This document shows, piece by piece, positions 27,479-36,332 of a stretch of DNA of 53,954 bases. Within the stretch, counting starts at the first letter, position 1. Every line of letters begins with the position of its first letter. Under the pieces are notes generated by a model. The model ran no database searches, was not told the DNA's origin, and saw only the letters and a program-made list of their open reading frames with translations. This stretch comes from Akkermansia muciniphila (GTDB taxonomy: Bacteria; Verrucomicrobiota; Verrucomicrobiia; Limisphaerales; UBA9464), in the NCBI GenBank assembly GCA_945898055.1, contig CAMDGV010000029.1, forward strand, positions 1 through 53,954, given 5' to 3'. Made by a program: the position numbers and the translations under genes.

Positions 27479-28861
27479 ATGGCCGATTCTGAATCCCTCC
27501 CTCAATTGCGCGAGGCGATCCGTTTATCCCCCAAGAATCTCTCGCTGAGGCGGGCTTTGGCCGATTCGCTTTTAGGGTTAGGCCACTTTGTCGAAGCGGA
27601 GACCGAGCTTCGTGCTGCTTTGCAAATGGCCCCCGAAGATATGGGCTTGAAGCTGGGCCTTGCTCGGGCTTTTCAACAGCAGGGTAAGCGAAGTCACGCG
27701 CTCGTTTTACTCGAGGATTTAGTCCGAATTCCTGAGGCGCCAGGGCGTGCTTTTGTCCTCTATGCTAAGTTGCTGGCCGGAATCGGTGAATTGGATCTGG
27801 CAGTGGAAAATTACCGGCGCGGGGTCGATAAAGAAGCGAGTGCTGCCGACGCCGAATTCGCCTTGCGCTATAGTATACGTTTGGAACCGATTCGGTCCCG
27901 TGAAGAGGATGTTTTCCGCGGATCCGATGACGATGACGACGATGTGATGGATGGCCGGATTCGTGAATCCTGGGAAAACCAAGATGAGGAATCGGGCCCG
28001 GAGATTGAGCGGCCCAAGATTACCTTTGCCGAGGTGGGCGGCATGGAAACGATTAAGGAAGAGATTCGCCTTAAGATTATTTATCCGATCACCCATGCAG
28101 ACTTGTATAAGGCTTACGGCAAGGCGATCGGGGGCGGAATTTTGCTTTATGGACCGCCGGGATGCGGCAAGACCCATCTCGCCCGTGCGGCAGCTGGGGA
28201 GATTAAAGCGGCCTTTATTTCAGTAGGTATCCACGACGTCATGGATATGTGGCTGGGAAACAGTGAGCGCACTCTGCATCAACTGTTTGTTGAAGCGCGC
28301 CGCAATACACCCTGCGTTTTATTTTTCGACGAAGTCGACGCTCTGGGTGCGAGTCGGAGCGATATGAAATCAAATGCTGGACGGCACTTGATCAATCAAT
28401 TCCTCAGTGAGCTTGATGGATACAAATCAGCCAATGACGGCGTTCTAATTCTAGGAGCCACCAATGCGCCGTGGCATCTGGATTCTGCTTTTCGTCGGCC
28501 CGGACGCTTTGATCGGATTCTGCTGGTTCCACCTCCTGACCTGAGCTCTAGGGTGGAGATTTTAAGTCTGCAAATGCGGGGTAAACCGATGGAAAACATC
28601 GATTTTCAGGCGATTGCTGAACTGTGCGAAGGGTTTTCAGGAGCCGATTTGAGGGGGGTGGTCGAGGTCGCTGTGGAGAATAAATTGCGGGAAGTGATGA
28701 AGGCGGGGCTTTCGACTCCACTCCGAACTCGGGATTTGGTAGCCGCTCTCGGGTCTCAAAGAGCGAGCACTCGCGACTGGTTTGCGACCGCACGAAATTA
28801 CGCACTTCACTCCAATCAAGGCGGTCTCTACGACGATATCTTCAAGTACATGAAACTTTGA
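27479..28861 (+). CDS. TPR-AAA ATPase (CDC48/SpoVK-like)
   Basis: 460 aa. Residues 5-140 form about three tetratricopeptide-like repeats (LREAIRLSPKNLSLRRALAD; GHFVEAETELRAALQMAPED). A very acidic linker (GSDDDDDDVMDG) leads to an AAA domain at about 185-400. The domain has FAEVGGMETIKEEI, Walker A GPPGCGKTH, Walker B VLFFDEVDAL, and the second region of homology with GATNAPWHLDSAFRRPGRFDR (arginine finger). A C-terminal helical lid follows. The single AAA module resembles p97/katanin-type remodelling ATPases. No protease domain is present, so it probably remodels protein complexes selected by its TPR part; the substrate is unknown. Cytoplasmic. It stands alone, after leuA. Confidence 0.87.
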   Translation: MADSESLPQLREAIRLSPKNLSLRRALADSLLGLGHFVEAETELRAALQMAPEDMGLKLGLARAFQQQGKRSHALVLLEDLVRIPEAPGRAFVLYAKLLAGIGELDLAVENYRRGVDKEASAADAEFALRYSIRLEPIRSREEDVFRGSDDDDDDVMDGRIRESWENQDEESGPEIERPKITFAEVGGMETIKEEIRLKIIYPITHADLYKAYGKAIGGGILLYGPPGCGKTHLARAAAGEIKAAFISVGIHDVMDMWLGNSERTLHQLFVEARRNTPCVLFFDEVDALGASRSDMKSNAGRHLINQFLSELDGYKSANDGVLILGATNAPWHLDSAFRRPGRFDRILLVPPPDLSSRVEILSLQMRGKPMENIDFQAIAELCEGFSGADLRGVVEVAVENKLREVMKAGLSTPLRTRDLVAALGSQRASTRDWFATARNYALHSNQGGLYDDIFKYMKL

Positions 28862-29242
28862 TGCGGCCCAGAGTGCAAATCGGTTTTTGCTTTTCAATGG
28901 GAGGTCTTGTTGAGCCCGATCGCTACGTGCTCGAGCCCTTTAGTTTTGTGGCTTCCTGACCCGAAACCACGGTGATTCGGTTTACGGTGACTCGGTTCTT
29001 GCTGGATACGTGTTGGCTCCCAGAATTCTGTGCGGAGGGGTTTCTCCTGAGACCTTAAGTGGGCTGAAATTCTAAGAGGGGTCGGTGACCGAAGGACTGT
29101 CCTTGGATCGACTTTTATCGGGAGTCTTTATTTGCGTTAAAACAGAAAGAATTTCTGTCGATGTTGTCTGGATTCCTTGTCAAACTTTCCCCCTAACACC
29201 GCTTGAGTTACGAAGAGTTTACGTCTGCCAATACGTTTGCCT
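28862..29242. other. Intergenic region upstream of the sugar ABC operon
   Basis: No gene seen. A small inverted repeat ACAGAAA-GAA-TTTCTGT (29142-29158) lies about 85 bp before the binding-protein start and could be an operator. A short CCGAA/TTCGG inverted repeat occurs near 28969-28990. No clear terminator for the AAA gene and no recognisable riboswitch. Confidence 0.4.
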
Positions 29243-30346
29243 ATGAAACCTGATGCTCTGATTTTTGATTCCGCTTCCACCACCCAAGGTAACCGATTCT
29301 CTGGGATCTTTGTTGGGCGCCGGTTCACCCTTTCTGCCGGGTTCTTTCTCGCCCTGACCCTTTTGATGGGGGGATGTAAACCCTCGGGCGGAGAGGCAAC
29401 CTCCGTCAAGTCGACCGGAAAGAAGAAGGTGGCTTTTGTCAGTAATGGAGTCGCTTCATTTTGGACTATTGCGGCCGCGGGTGTGAAGGCCGCGGGCGAA
29501 GCGGTCGGGGTGGATACCGAGACGCTGATGCCGGTGGAGGGAATTAGTGATCAGAAGCGGATTATCGAAGATCTGCTGACCCGCGGAATCGACGGGATTG
29601 CGGTGAGTCCGATTGATCCGGTCAACCAGACCGATTTATTAAATCGCGCGGCCAAACGAACCCAGTTGTTGACCCATGATTCCGATGCGCCTGCGAGCGA
29701 TCGGGCGGTCTACATCGGTATGGATAATTACCAAGCAGGCCGTCTTTGTGGTGATCTGGTGCGGGAGGCAATGCCGAAGGGCGGGACAGTGATGCTTTTT
29801 ATCGGTCGTTTGGAGCAGGACAATGCCAAGCGTCGGCGACAGGGGGTGATTGATGCGATGCTGGGGCGTCCCTCGAATCCGTCGAATTATGATGCCCCAT
29901 CGGGAGTGATCGAGGGCAATGGATTCAAGATTTTGGGAACTCTGACTGATCAGTTTGATCGGGCAAAAGGGAAGGCAAATGCCGAGGATGCACTGGCAAA
30001 ATATCCCGATCTCGGCTGTATGGTCGGGCTCTTTGCCTATAATCCACCGTTGATGTTGGAAGCCCTCGGGCAAGCTAATAAGCTGGGCGTGGTCAAGGTT
30101 GTCGCTTTCGATGAAGACGACGCTACGTTGGCCGGGATCCAAAAGGGAGTCGTCCATGGCACAGTGGTGCAAAATCCTTATATGTATGGATATAAGTCGG
30201 TCGAGATTTTGGCGGAACTCGCCAAGGGCAATACCCAAGTCGTGCCACCGAGTAAATTCATCGATATTCCAGCACGTCAGATTCGGAAGGCGGATGTCGA
30301 TGTTTTCTGGGCCGATCTCAAGGTGAAGACCGCTGGCAGTAAGTGA
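29243..30346 (+). CDS. Sugar ABC transporter substrate-binding lipoprotein
   Basis: 367 aa from the ATG at 29243; a TTG two codons earlier is less likely. A long N-terminus with hydrophobic FLALTLLMGGC ends in a lipobox cysteine, so it is probably a lipoprotein. The mature part is a periplasmic-binding-protein type 1 domain (RbsB/XylF-like): VAFVSNGVASFWTIAAAGVKAA, GIDGIAVSPIDPVNQTDLLNRA, and YIGMDNYQAGRLCGDLVREAM. It captures a sugar, probably a pentose or similar, for the ATPase and permease encoded 13 bp downstream. The ligand cannot be told from sequence. Confidence 0.92.
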   Translation: MKPDALIFDSASTTQGNRFSGIFVGRRFTLSAGFFLALTLLMGGCKPSGGEATSVKSTGKKKVAFVSNGVASFWTIAAAGVKAAGEAVGVDTETLMPVEGISDQKRIIEDLLTRGIDGIAVSPIDPVNQTDLLNRAAKRTQLLTHDSDAPASDRAVYIGMDNYQAGRLCGDLVREAMPKGGTVMLFIGRLEQDNAKRRRQGVIDAMLGRPSNPSNYDAPSGVIEGNGFKILGTLTDQFDRAKGKANAEDALAKYPDLGCMVGLFAYNPPLMLEALGQANKLGVVKVVAFDEDDATLAGIQKGVVHGTVVQNPYMYGYKSVEILAELAKGNTQVVPPSKFIDIPARQIRKADVDVFWADLKVKTAGSK

Positions 30347-30359
30347 ACAGGTTCAGCCG

Positions 30360-31862
30360 ATGACGGTTCCCTTACTTCAAGCCAAGGAATTGACCCAGAC
30401 TTATCCGGGAGTCCGGGCCCTAAAAGGGGTCGGATTGCACCTCATGCGAGGGGAAATCTTAGCGGTCATTGGTGAGAATGGTGCCGGTAAGAGCACCTTG
30501 ATGAAAATTCTCGCCGGCGTACAGATGCCGGACTCGGGGCAGATTGAGGTGAATGGTGTGGTGGTGAGCTTACCGTCGGTATTAGCGGCTCAGAAACTAG
30601 GGATTGCACTCATCCATCAGGAGCTAAATTTGGCCGAAAAATTGGATGTGGCTGCTAATATTTTTCTCGGTCGTGAGCGATTGCGTTACGGTCTTATCGA
30701 CACTCGAGAGCACCACCGCGCGGCCCGAATTTATCTCGCAGCCGTCGGGTTGCAGGTCGCTCCGACCGTCCTAGTGCATACTCTAAGCCTCGGGCAACGG
30801 CAATTGCTGGAGATTGCGAAAGCCTTGTCGGTTCAAGCAAGAATCCTGATTTTTGACGAACCCACTTCTAGCCTGTCCAGTTCCGAGGCAGCCACGTTGT
30901 TTCAAGTTATTGGTGATCTTCGCAAACAAGGGGTTGGGATAGTTTATATTTCCCATCGACTCGGCGAGGTGAAGGAACTCGCGGACAGAGTGACGGTCCT
31001 TCGCGATGGCGAGAACGCAGGCGAACTCAGCCGAACTGAAATCGAACATGGTGCGATGGTGCGGTTGATGGTGGGGCGTGATTTAGGGCAGTTTTACGCC
31101 CATGTTCCACAGAAACCGGGCGCGGTGGTGTTGGAAGTGAGCGAGTTGCGAACCCAAGTTTATCCCCAGCAATCCCTCTCCTTTCAGGTGCGAGCAGGTG
31201 AGATTGTCGGGGTGGCTGGATTGGTAGGAGCGGGAAGAACCGAGATGTTGGAGGCCTTATTTGGAGTGACCTCCGCGGTCGGTGGCCGAGTGCAAATTGC
31301 TGGGGTTGAGGTGCGCCCAAGGTCGCCAGAAGAGGCGATCCGTGCGGGGGTGGCTTTGGTGCCAGAGGATCGCAAGCGCCAAGGGGTCATTCTACAGATG
31401 GCTGTCCAGGAAAACATCACTCTTGCAGCCTTGCGGCAGGGGAATCCGAGCGGCTTTATAGACCCTTCTTGGGAGTCCGCTCTGGTGGGCGAAATGATGG
31501 GACGTCTGCAGATCAAAGCACCCTCTTCACGGCAAGTGGTTCAATTTTTGTCAGGTGGCAATCAACAGAAAGTGGTGTTGGGTAAGTGGCTTTCGCTGAA
31601 ACCTCGACTCTTGCTCTTAGATGAACCGACGCGCGGCATTGATGTCGGTGCCAAGCATGAAATTTATCGATTGATGGAGGAACTGGCAGCCCAAGGGGTG
31701 GCCATCCTTTTTGTCTCGAGTGAACTGGAAGAGATTTTGGGATTGTCCGATCGTGTTTTGGTTTTGCATGAAGGTCGGATGGCGGGCGAATTGGACCGAG
31801 GCGAACTTAGTGAGGAGTCAGTGCTTCGTCTCGCCACGAACACCGATGTCCGGGACCGGTAG
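30360..31862 (+). CDS. Sugar ABC transporter ATP-binding protein (two NBDs)
   Basis: 500 aa with two nucleotide-binding domains, as in RbsA, XylG and MglA. First NBD: Walker A GENGAGKST, signature LSLGQRQLLEIAKAL, Walker B ILIFDEPTSSLS. Second NBD: degenerate Walker A GLVGAGRTEM, signature LSGGNQQKVVLGKWL, Walker B LLLLDEPTRGIDVGAK. The degenerate second P-loop is normal for this family. It drives import of the sugar bound by the preceding lipoprotein. A 13-bp gap upstream and a 25-bp gap downstream indicate an operon. Confidence 0.94.
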   Translation: MTVPLLQAKELTQTYPGVRALKGVGLHLMRGEILAVIGENGAGKSTLMKILAGVQMPDSGQIEVNGVVVSLPSVLAAQKLGIALIHQELNLAEKLDVAANIFLGRERLRYGLIDTREHHRAARIYLAAVGLQVAPTVLVHTLSLGQRQLLEIAKALSVQARILIFDEPTSSLSSSEAATLFQVIGDLRKQGVGIVYISHRLGEVKELADRVTVLRDGENAGELSRTEIEHGAMVRLMVGRDLGQFYAHVPQKPGAVVLEVSELRTQVYPQQSLSFQVRAGEIVGVAGLVGAGRTEMLEALFGVTSAVGGRVQIAGVEVRPRSPEEAIRAGVALVPEDRKRQGVILQMAVQENITLAALRQGNPSGFIDPSWESALVGEMMGRLQIKAPSSRQVVQFLSGGNQQKVVLGKWLSLKPRLLLLDEPTRGIDVGAKHEIYRLMEELAAQGVAILFVSSELEEILGLSDRVLVLHEGRMAGELDRGELSEESVLRLATNTDVRDR

Positions 31863-31887
31863 ATGAAGTGGCACTCTTTAATTTCTT

Positions 31888-32859
31888 ATGAGAAAAATAC
31901 TCGGCATTAGCGCACTCTTACTTGTGGTGTGCGTGGTTACAGCCCTGTTGAGCGGCAGTTTCCTCAGTGCTTATAACATCGAAAATCTGATCCGGCGCAC
32001 CGCGCTGTTTGGGATTATCAGCATCGGCGTTTCCTTTGTGATCGTCACCGGTGGGATTGATTTGTCGGTTGGATCGGTGGTCTGCTTGGTGGGTTGCGGG
32101 GTGCCGTGGTTATTGACGACCCACGGATGGTCGGTGCCGACTGCCTTGGCGATGGCGGTCGCCGTCTCGGTGGCTGTCGGTTTATTTCACGGATTACTCA
32201 TTACCCGACTGGGCTTACCGCCTTTTGTGGTGACCCTCTGTGGGTTGCTCCTGTACCGAGGGGTCGCCCGAGGATTTACCCGCGATCAGACGGTTGGATT
32301 TGGTTCCGATTTTAAGGGCTTGCGGTCTTTGGCCACAGGCGAAATCGACCTTCCTTTTATTCCTGGATTTTCACTGCCGGTGCCTTGGTTGTTCTTGGTG
32401 GTCGTGGCGGGAGTCGCTGCGGTCTTCTTGAACCGAACCGTTTATGGACGGCATTTGTTGGCTTTGGGGTGTAATGAGCAGGCGGCCCGCTTTAGTGGAA
32501 TTAACACGGGCCGAATGACCGTGCTCGCCTATGTGATCAGCTCGTTTTTGGCGGGGTTGGGTGGGTTATTGTTCGTTTTAGATGTGAACTCCGCGCAACC
32601 CGTCGACTTTGGCAACTTTTATGAATTGTACGCAATCGCCGCGGCGGTCTTAGGTGGTTGTAGTTTAAGAGGGGGTGAAGGAACGATCACCGGTGTCATT
32701 GTGGGGGCGGCATTAATGCAGGTGTTGCGGAATATGATTACCTTGGTGACCACCCATAATAATGTGGAGTTTGCCATCATTGGTGCAGTGATTTTAGCCG
32801 GAGTAATCGCCGATGAATTGGTGCGGCGACTGGGGGCGCGGAGGCAGAAGACGAGGTGA
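31888..32859 (+). CDS. Sugar ABC transporter permease (RbsC family)
   Basis: 323 aa inner-membrane protein with eight to ten hydrophobic helices. Family motifs include GGIDLSVGSVVCLVGC, the GLLITRLGLPPFVVTLCGLLLYRG stretch, and a cytoplasmic loop GRHLLALGCNEQAARFSGIN. The C-terminal AAAVLGGCSLRGGEGTITGVI is typical of the ribose/xylose/AraH permease family. A homodimer is expected to form the channel. Last gene of the three-gene importer; no sugar kinase, isomerase or regulator is encoded next to it. Confidence 0.93.
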   Translation: MRKILGISALLLVVCVVTALLSGSFLSAYNIENLIRRTALFGIISIGVSFVIVTGGIDLSVGSVVCLVGCGVPWLLTTHGWSVPTALAMAVAVSVAVGLFHGLLITRLGLPPFVVTLCGLLLYRGVARGFTRDQTVGFGSDFKGLRSLATGEIDLPFIPGFSLPVPWLFLVVVAGVAAVFLNRTVYGRHLLALGCNEQAARFSGINTGRMTVLAYVISSFLAGLGGLLFVLDVNSAQPVDFGNFYELYAIAAAVLGGCSLRGGEGTITGVIVGAALMQVLRNMITLVTTHNNVEFAIIGAVILAGVIADELVRRLGARRQKTR

Positions 32860-32950
32860 ATGTCGCGTGTGATTTGGTCTCCCTACGTTGGATCGTATCG
32901 CAATATTGGATTTTAATTTGCCGTAAATCCGTGATGAAGCACTTTTGTTG

Positions 32951-33517
32951 ATGCCTAAGTGGATTTTTGTAGCCTTCGTGTTGTCGACTCTTGTTCTTGG
33001 ATTTGCGGGATGCCAATTGTCTCGAGCCGGCTATGAGAGCGCCCCGTATACGGTGCTGAGTCGCGATCGTGGGTTTGAAGTGCGCCAGTATCCGGTCCTG
33101 CAAATGGCTGAGACAGCGTCTGGTGGGGATGATTTCATGCGTTTGTTCCGCTATATTTCCAAGGGTAATCAGAGTGAAACGAAGATCGCTATGACCACTC
33201 CTGTTTTTATGAGTAGCACCGAGGGTGCCAAGCGGACTATGTCGTTTGTGTTGCCAGAAAAAATGGCAGAATTGCCGGAACCCAAAAATCCCCAAGTCGT
33301 CTTGCGACGACTCGAGGCAGGTGAATTTGCGGTCCTCCGCTTTCGTGGAAAACAGCAAGGACCCGAAGGCGTCGCCTCACAGGCGTTGCGCGCTTGGATG
33401 GCGGAGCGCAAATTGGCTTCCTCGGGCGATCCACTTTTTGCCTATTTTGATCCGCCTTGGACTCCGGGTCCAATGCGACGCAATGAGGTAATGATTCGCC
33501 TAGCGATTGCCCGGTGA
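32951..33517 (+). CDS. SOUL family haem-binding lipoprotein
   Basis: 188 aa from the ATG at 32951 (MPKWIFVAF). The N-terminus has a hydrophobic segment ending VLGFAGC, a lipobox, so the protein is probably membrane-anchored on the periplasmic side. The rest is a SOUL domain: YTVLSRDRGFEVRQYPVLQMAET, FMRLFRYISKGNQSETKIAMTTPVFM, MSFVLPEKM, and a C-terminal FAYFDPPWTPGPMRRNEVMI. SOUL proteins bind haem or related tetrapyrroles. The family's physiological role in bacteria is unclear. It converges on the DUF3616 gene. Confidence 0.9.
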   Translation: MPKWIFVAFVLSTLVLGFAGCQLSRAGYESAPYTVLSRDRGFEVRQYPVLQMAETASGGDDFMRLFRYISKGNQSETKIAMTTPVFMSSTEGAKRTMSFVLPEKMAELPEPKNPQVVLRRLEAGEFAVLRFRGKQQGPEGVASQALRAWMAERKLASSGDPLFAYFDPPWTPGPMRRNEVMIRLAIAR

Positions 33518-33561
33518 AGAACGCGATACAACTGAGACTGGCACTGAATGAGGGGTGAAGC

Positions 33562-34536
33562 TTAGTGGGGCGAGAGTTGAATGCGAAGACTGCGAAAAGA
33601 TGAGGCGTTCTTCGTCTTCGAACTGCCATCGTCGCTACAAAGAAGAAGAGAGGGAGGGGAATGGGAAGCAAGTAGGGTAATGGCTTCTGGATTCAGATTT
33701 TTGAGGCCTCGAAGGGGAAGAACCTTGGGTGATCGATTCGGCCCGTGCCACTTATACAGCTTAGGACTCCGATTTTCTGATCCATTTCCACCCCCAATAA
33801 GATACCAAGTATGACCATCCCAAGTCATATCACGTAACCCACGTCCGTCGAGATCAAGAAAAATGGGCGCTCCAAACCGTGCGGGTTGCCCTGCGATAAG
33901 CGCTTTGGGATTGGTTAAGGGAATGATCAGCGCCAGCCCTTTGGGGACCGGGCTACGGAAGCCGATATAGACGGAACCGTTCGGGCCGGGAGCTAGGGCT
34001 TCAATATTGAGCGCCCCTGATTTATCCGGAGACATCGCGGCCGCTTCCGCGAGGTGAAGGTCGGCTAGGGTAGGTTCGGCACACAGTTGCTGAAGGAGAG
34101 TTCGACAAGGCAGTCCGCTGGGTTTCAAGACCGGCTTCTCTGCCGTCCCACTAATTTCAGTGGCAAAGAATCGAAATCGGTTTGGACGGAGTCGACCGTC
34201 TTTCGATCGACCGTGGGATCCGATCCAATAGATTTGACTTCCAATGCGAGCAGCTCCCTCGATATCGGCTTCAAGATTGGGCCCACTGACTTGAAGAAAT
34301 TTGGAAAGATCGACTAAGGAAATTGGGGCGCCCTCCTCGAGGGTTTTGTAGAGACGCAACTGATTGTCTTCATCATTAGCGACCACGATAAAGCCATGGC
34401 TGAGCTCGACCACCGCGGAAGCCCCAGACATCCCTGAGTGGGAGATGGGGAAGGTGAGTAGATCGGTGGCGGCACTCGCCCAGCGAACGAACAGTGTCAT
34501 TAGCATCCAAGAGGTAAGGACAGAGTTTAAAGGCAC
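33562..34536 (-). CDS. DUF3616 family secreted protein
   Basis: 324 aa from a GTG; an ATG at 34506 (MLMTLFVRWASAATD) gives a cleaner signal peptide and may be the true start. The body has DUF3616 features: LEADIEGAARIGSQIYWIGSHGRSKDG, RPNRFRFFATEI, ALNIEALAPGPNGSVYIGFRSP, ARFGAPIFLDLDGRGLRDM and a closing NPEAITLL. These resemble the esterase-like-of-phytase / beta-propeller class. Activity is unknown; it should be periplasmic or secreted. No linked genes on its strand. Confidence 0.82.
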   Translation of the reverse strand: MPLNSVLTSWMLMTLFVRWASAATDLLTFPISHSGMSGASAVVELSHGFIVVANDEDNQLRLYKTLEEGAPISLVDLSKFLQVSGPNLEADIEGAARIGSQIYWIGSHGRSKDGRLRPNRFRFFATEISGTAEKPVLKPSGLPCRTLLQQLCAEPTLADLHLAEAAAMSPDKSGALNIEALAPGPNGSVYIGFRSPVPKGLALIIPLTNPKALIAGQPARFGAPIFLDLDGRGLRDMTWDGHTWYLIGGGNGSENRSPKLYKWHGPNRSPKVLPLRGLKNLNPEAITLLASHSPPSLLLCSDDGSSKTKNASSFRSLRIQLSPH

Positions 34537-34636
34537 AGACAGAGACTACCGAATTGAGGGTGACGGTAAAGATTTGCCAAGAAATAGGTTTCGATAAAGA
34601 TCTCGATCTTTGCATTTTTCCTAATAGAACTTATGA

Positions 34637-34846
34637 CCTTTTAACATTGGAATCGGACTAATAAATCTAGTTGAACTCGATCAATTAGTAACCGAAGGGT
34701 TTGGTGAAATTGATGTTGAAATTGATTGCAGCCCCGGAGGTGTGGTGAAGGCCACCCGTGAGTTGACCTTAGCTAGTACCTTTGGGGATCAAAAAACTGT
34801 AATAAAACCAGTTACTTCAGCTGAGTTGCTTGAGGGTATTCGATAG
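34637..34846 (+). pseudogene. Coding-like remnant without start codon
   Basis: A 69-codon open frame with natural protein-like composition: GLINLVELDQLVTEGFGEID, then VEIDCSPGGVVKATRELTLA and KPVTSAELLEGIR before TAG. There is no ATG/GTG/TTG early in frame, and TGA precedes it. An ATG at 34633 lies in a neighbouring frame, so a frameshift near the start is possible. No family recognised. Confidence 0.25.
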
Positions 34847-34952
34847 GTGACGGCCAAGGTGGGTTGAGCTGTCCGTTGGATAAAGGGCAAGGAATATTGG
34901 GGCAGCCTGACGGTTCTAATTGAGTGGCGTTTAGTCGGAGCGCTGAACACAT

Positions 34953-34981
34953 TTGAATTTAATTTGCAGGTGTGGTAGACT
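34953..34981 (+). promoter_or_regulatory. Candidate promoter of the desaturase gene
   Basis: TTGAAT (34953-34958), a 17-bp spacer and TAGACT (34976-34981); the ATG follows 41 bp later. It is the best-spaced promoter-like pair in the window. Confidence 0.5.
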
Positions 34982-35022
34982 CTAATCCTTGAAGGTTGGA
35001 TCGAATTCCAGCCCCCTAAAAA

Positions 35023-36012
35023 ATGTCTGCTTTTACTGGATTTAGTCAGGTTCGCTCCATCTTTAACTCCCTCGTCAACTGGTTTGATTCAGATTACCGT
35101 GCTGAAGAAAAAGCAGCCATTGCCGCAAATGCGGCTCAGGCTGGACAAGGGGACAAGATTGAATGGGTCCGAACCATTCCCTTTATCATCTTACACGGAG
35201 GGTGTCTCGGGGTGATTTGGTCAGGGTGGAGTTGGACCGCAGTTCTGACGGCAGTCGCTCTGTATTTTGTCCGAATGTTTGCGATTACCGGTTTCTTTCA
35301 TCGGTATTTTTCTCATCGCACCTTCAGCACCTCGCGGTTTATGCAGTTTATCTTTGCCTTGTGGGGAGCTTGCTGTGTGCAACGGGGGGCCCTTTGGTGG
35401 GCATCAACCCATCGGCATCATCATCAGTTTTCAGACGACAAAGAGGACAAGCACTCACCGGTGCAACATGGGTTCCTCTGGTCCCATATTGGCTGGATCA
35501 CCAGTTCACAGAATTTTCCCACGGAATACCGCCGCATCAAGGACCTATCCAAATACCCTGAACTCGTCTTTTTAAATCGCTTTGACACCTTGGTTCCAAT
35601 TTTATTTGCCGTCCTTTTGTTCTTCATCGGTCGACTCTTGGAGGCGCAGTTGCCTCACTTGGGCGTCACCGGAGGGCAGATGCTGTTCTGGGGCTTTTTC
35701 GTCAGTACCACGGTCCTTTTTCACGGGACCTCTTGCATCAATTCGATGGCCCATGTCTTCGGCCGGAAACGCTATCAGACGGGTGACGATAGTCGGAATA
35801 GTTTAATTCTTTCGCTGATCACTTTGGGCGAGGGTTGGCATAATAATCACCACATGCATATGGGATGCGTTCGCCAAGGTTTCTATTGGTGGGAAATTGA
35901 TATCACCTTTTATCTTTTGAAAGGATTCTCCTACTTGGGTTTGATTTGGGATTTGCGACCGGTGCCGAAGGCCGCCTATGGAGAGTCGCATCGGATCGGG
36001 AAGTCGGAGTAA
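35023..36012 (+). CDS. Acyl-CoA desaturase (delta-9 type)
   Basis: 329 aa di-iron membrane desaturase that puts a double bond in fatty acyl chains and so adjusts membrane fluidity. All three histidine boxes are present: HRYFSHR (about residue 90), HRHHHQ (about residue 130), and HNNHH in GEGWHNNHHMHMG (about residue 280). Two pairs of hydrophobic segments surround them. Length and order fit the bacterial stearoyl-CoA-like delta-9 family. Neighbouring fatty-acid genes are 10 kb away, so it is not in their operon; it has its own promoter-like sequence. Confidence 0.93.
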   Translation: MSAFTGFSQVRSIFNSLVNWFDSDYRAEEKAAIAANAAQAGQGDKIEWVRTIPFIILHGGCLGVIWSGWSWTAVLTAVALYFVRMFAITGFFHRYFSHRTFSTSRFMQFIFALWGACCVQRGALWWASTHRHHHQFSDDKEDKHSPVQHGFLWSHIGWITSSQNFPTEYRRIKDLSKYPELVFLNRFDTLVPILFAVLLFFIGRLLEAQLPHLGVTGGQMLFWGFFVSTTVLFHGTSCINSMAHVFGRKRYQTGDDSRNSLILSLITLGEGWHNNHHMHMGCVRQGFYWWEIDITFYLLKGFSYLGLIWDLRPVPKAAYGESHRIGKSE

Positions 36013-36103
36013 TTGAGGCTTTAGGGTTCACCCTGAACTGGTAGCGAGAATTTGCTTTTTATTTCCATTGATAACGTGCCAAGCCGATGCCAATTCGATT
36101 CTG

Positions 36104-36332
36104 ATGGGAGATTGGCGGGACTGTTCGAGCGTCGAGCTTAACTCAGAAAAAGTCGGGGGTGCGTATGTTTTTCATGGAACGAGAATTCCCGTAAGGGCTT
36201 TGTGCGAAAACCGTCGAAGACGGCGCCACGGTCGATGAATTCTTAGAGTGGTTTCCCGGAGTGGTCCGGCACCAAATCGAAGCCGTGTTGGAATTTGCCA
36301 CTGCCAGCCTCGTAAAGCCCGTCGCCGTGTGA
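36104..36332 (+). pseudogene. DUF433 antitoxin, frameshifted
   Basis: From ATG 36104 the frame reads MGDWRDCSSVELNSEKVGGA then YVFHGTRIPVRALCEN, the DUF433 antitoxin N-terminus. It then breaks near 36210. Dropping one base restores VEDGATVDEFLEWFPGVVRH and QIEAVLEFATASL to the stop at 36330-36332, which is the remaining conserved part. The total length of 229 nt is one more than a multiple of three, consistent with a single inserted base. DUF433 proteins are HTH antitoxins paired with DUF5615 PIN-like toxins, as here. Inactive as read. Confidence 0.85.

Larger units (their letters stand above)
34537..35022. other. Intergenic region with a coding-like remnant and a promoter
   Basis: 486 bp without an intact gene. 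It holds the coding-like fragment at 34637-34846 and the promoter at 34953-34981, listed separately. The AT content is higher than in the flanking genes. Confidence 0.5.

Noticed and set aside
29142-29158. ACAGAAA/TTTCTGT inverted repeat as a definite operator
   Set aside because: Short, AT-rich and single; no regulator gene nearby, so it is only mentioned in the intergenic entry.
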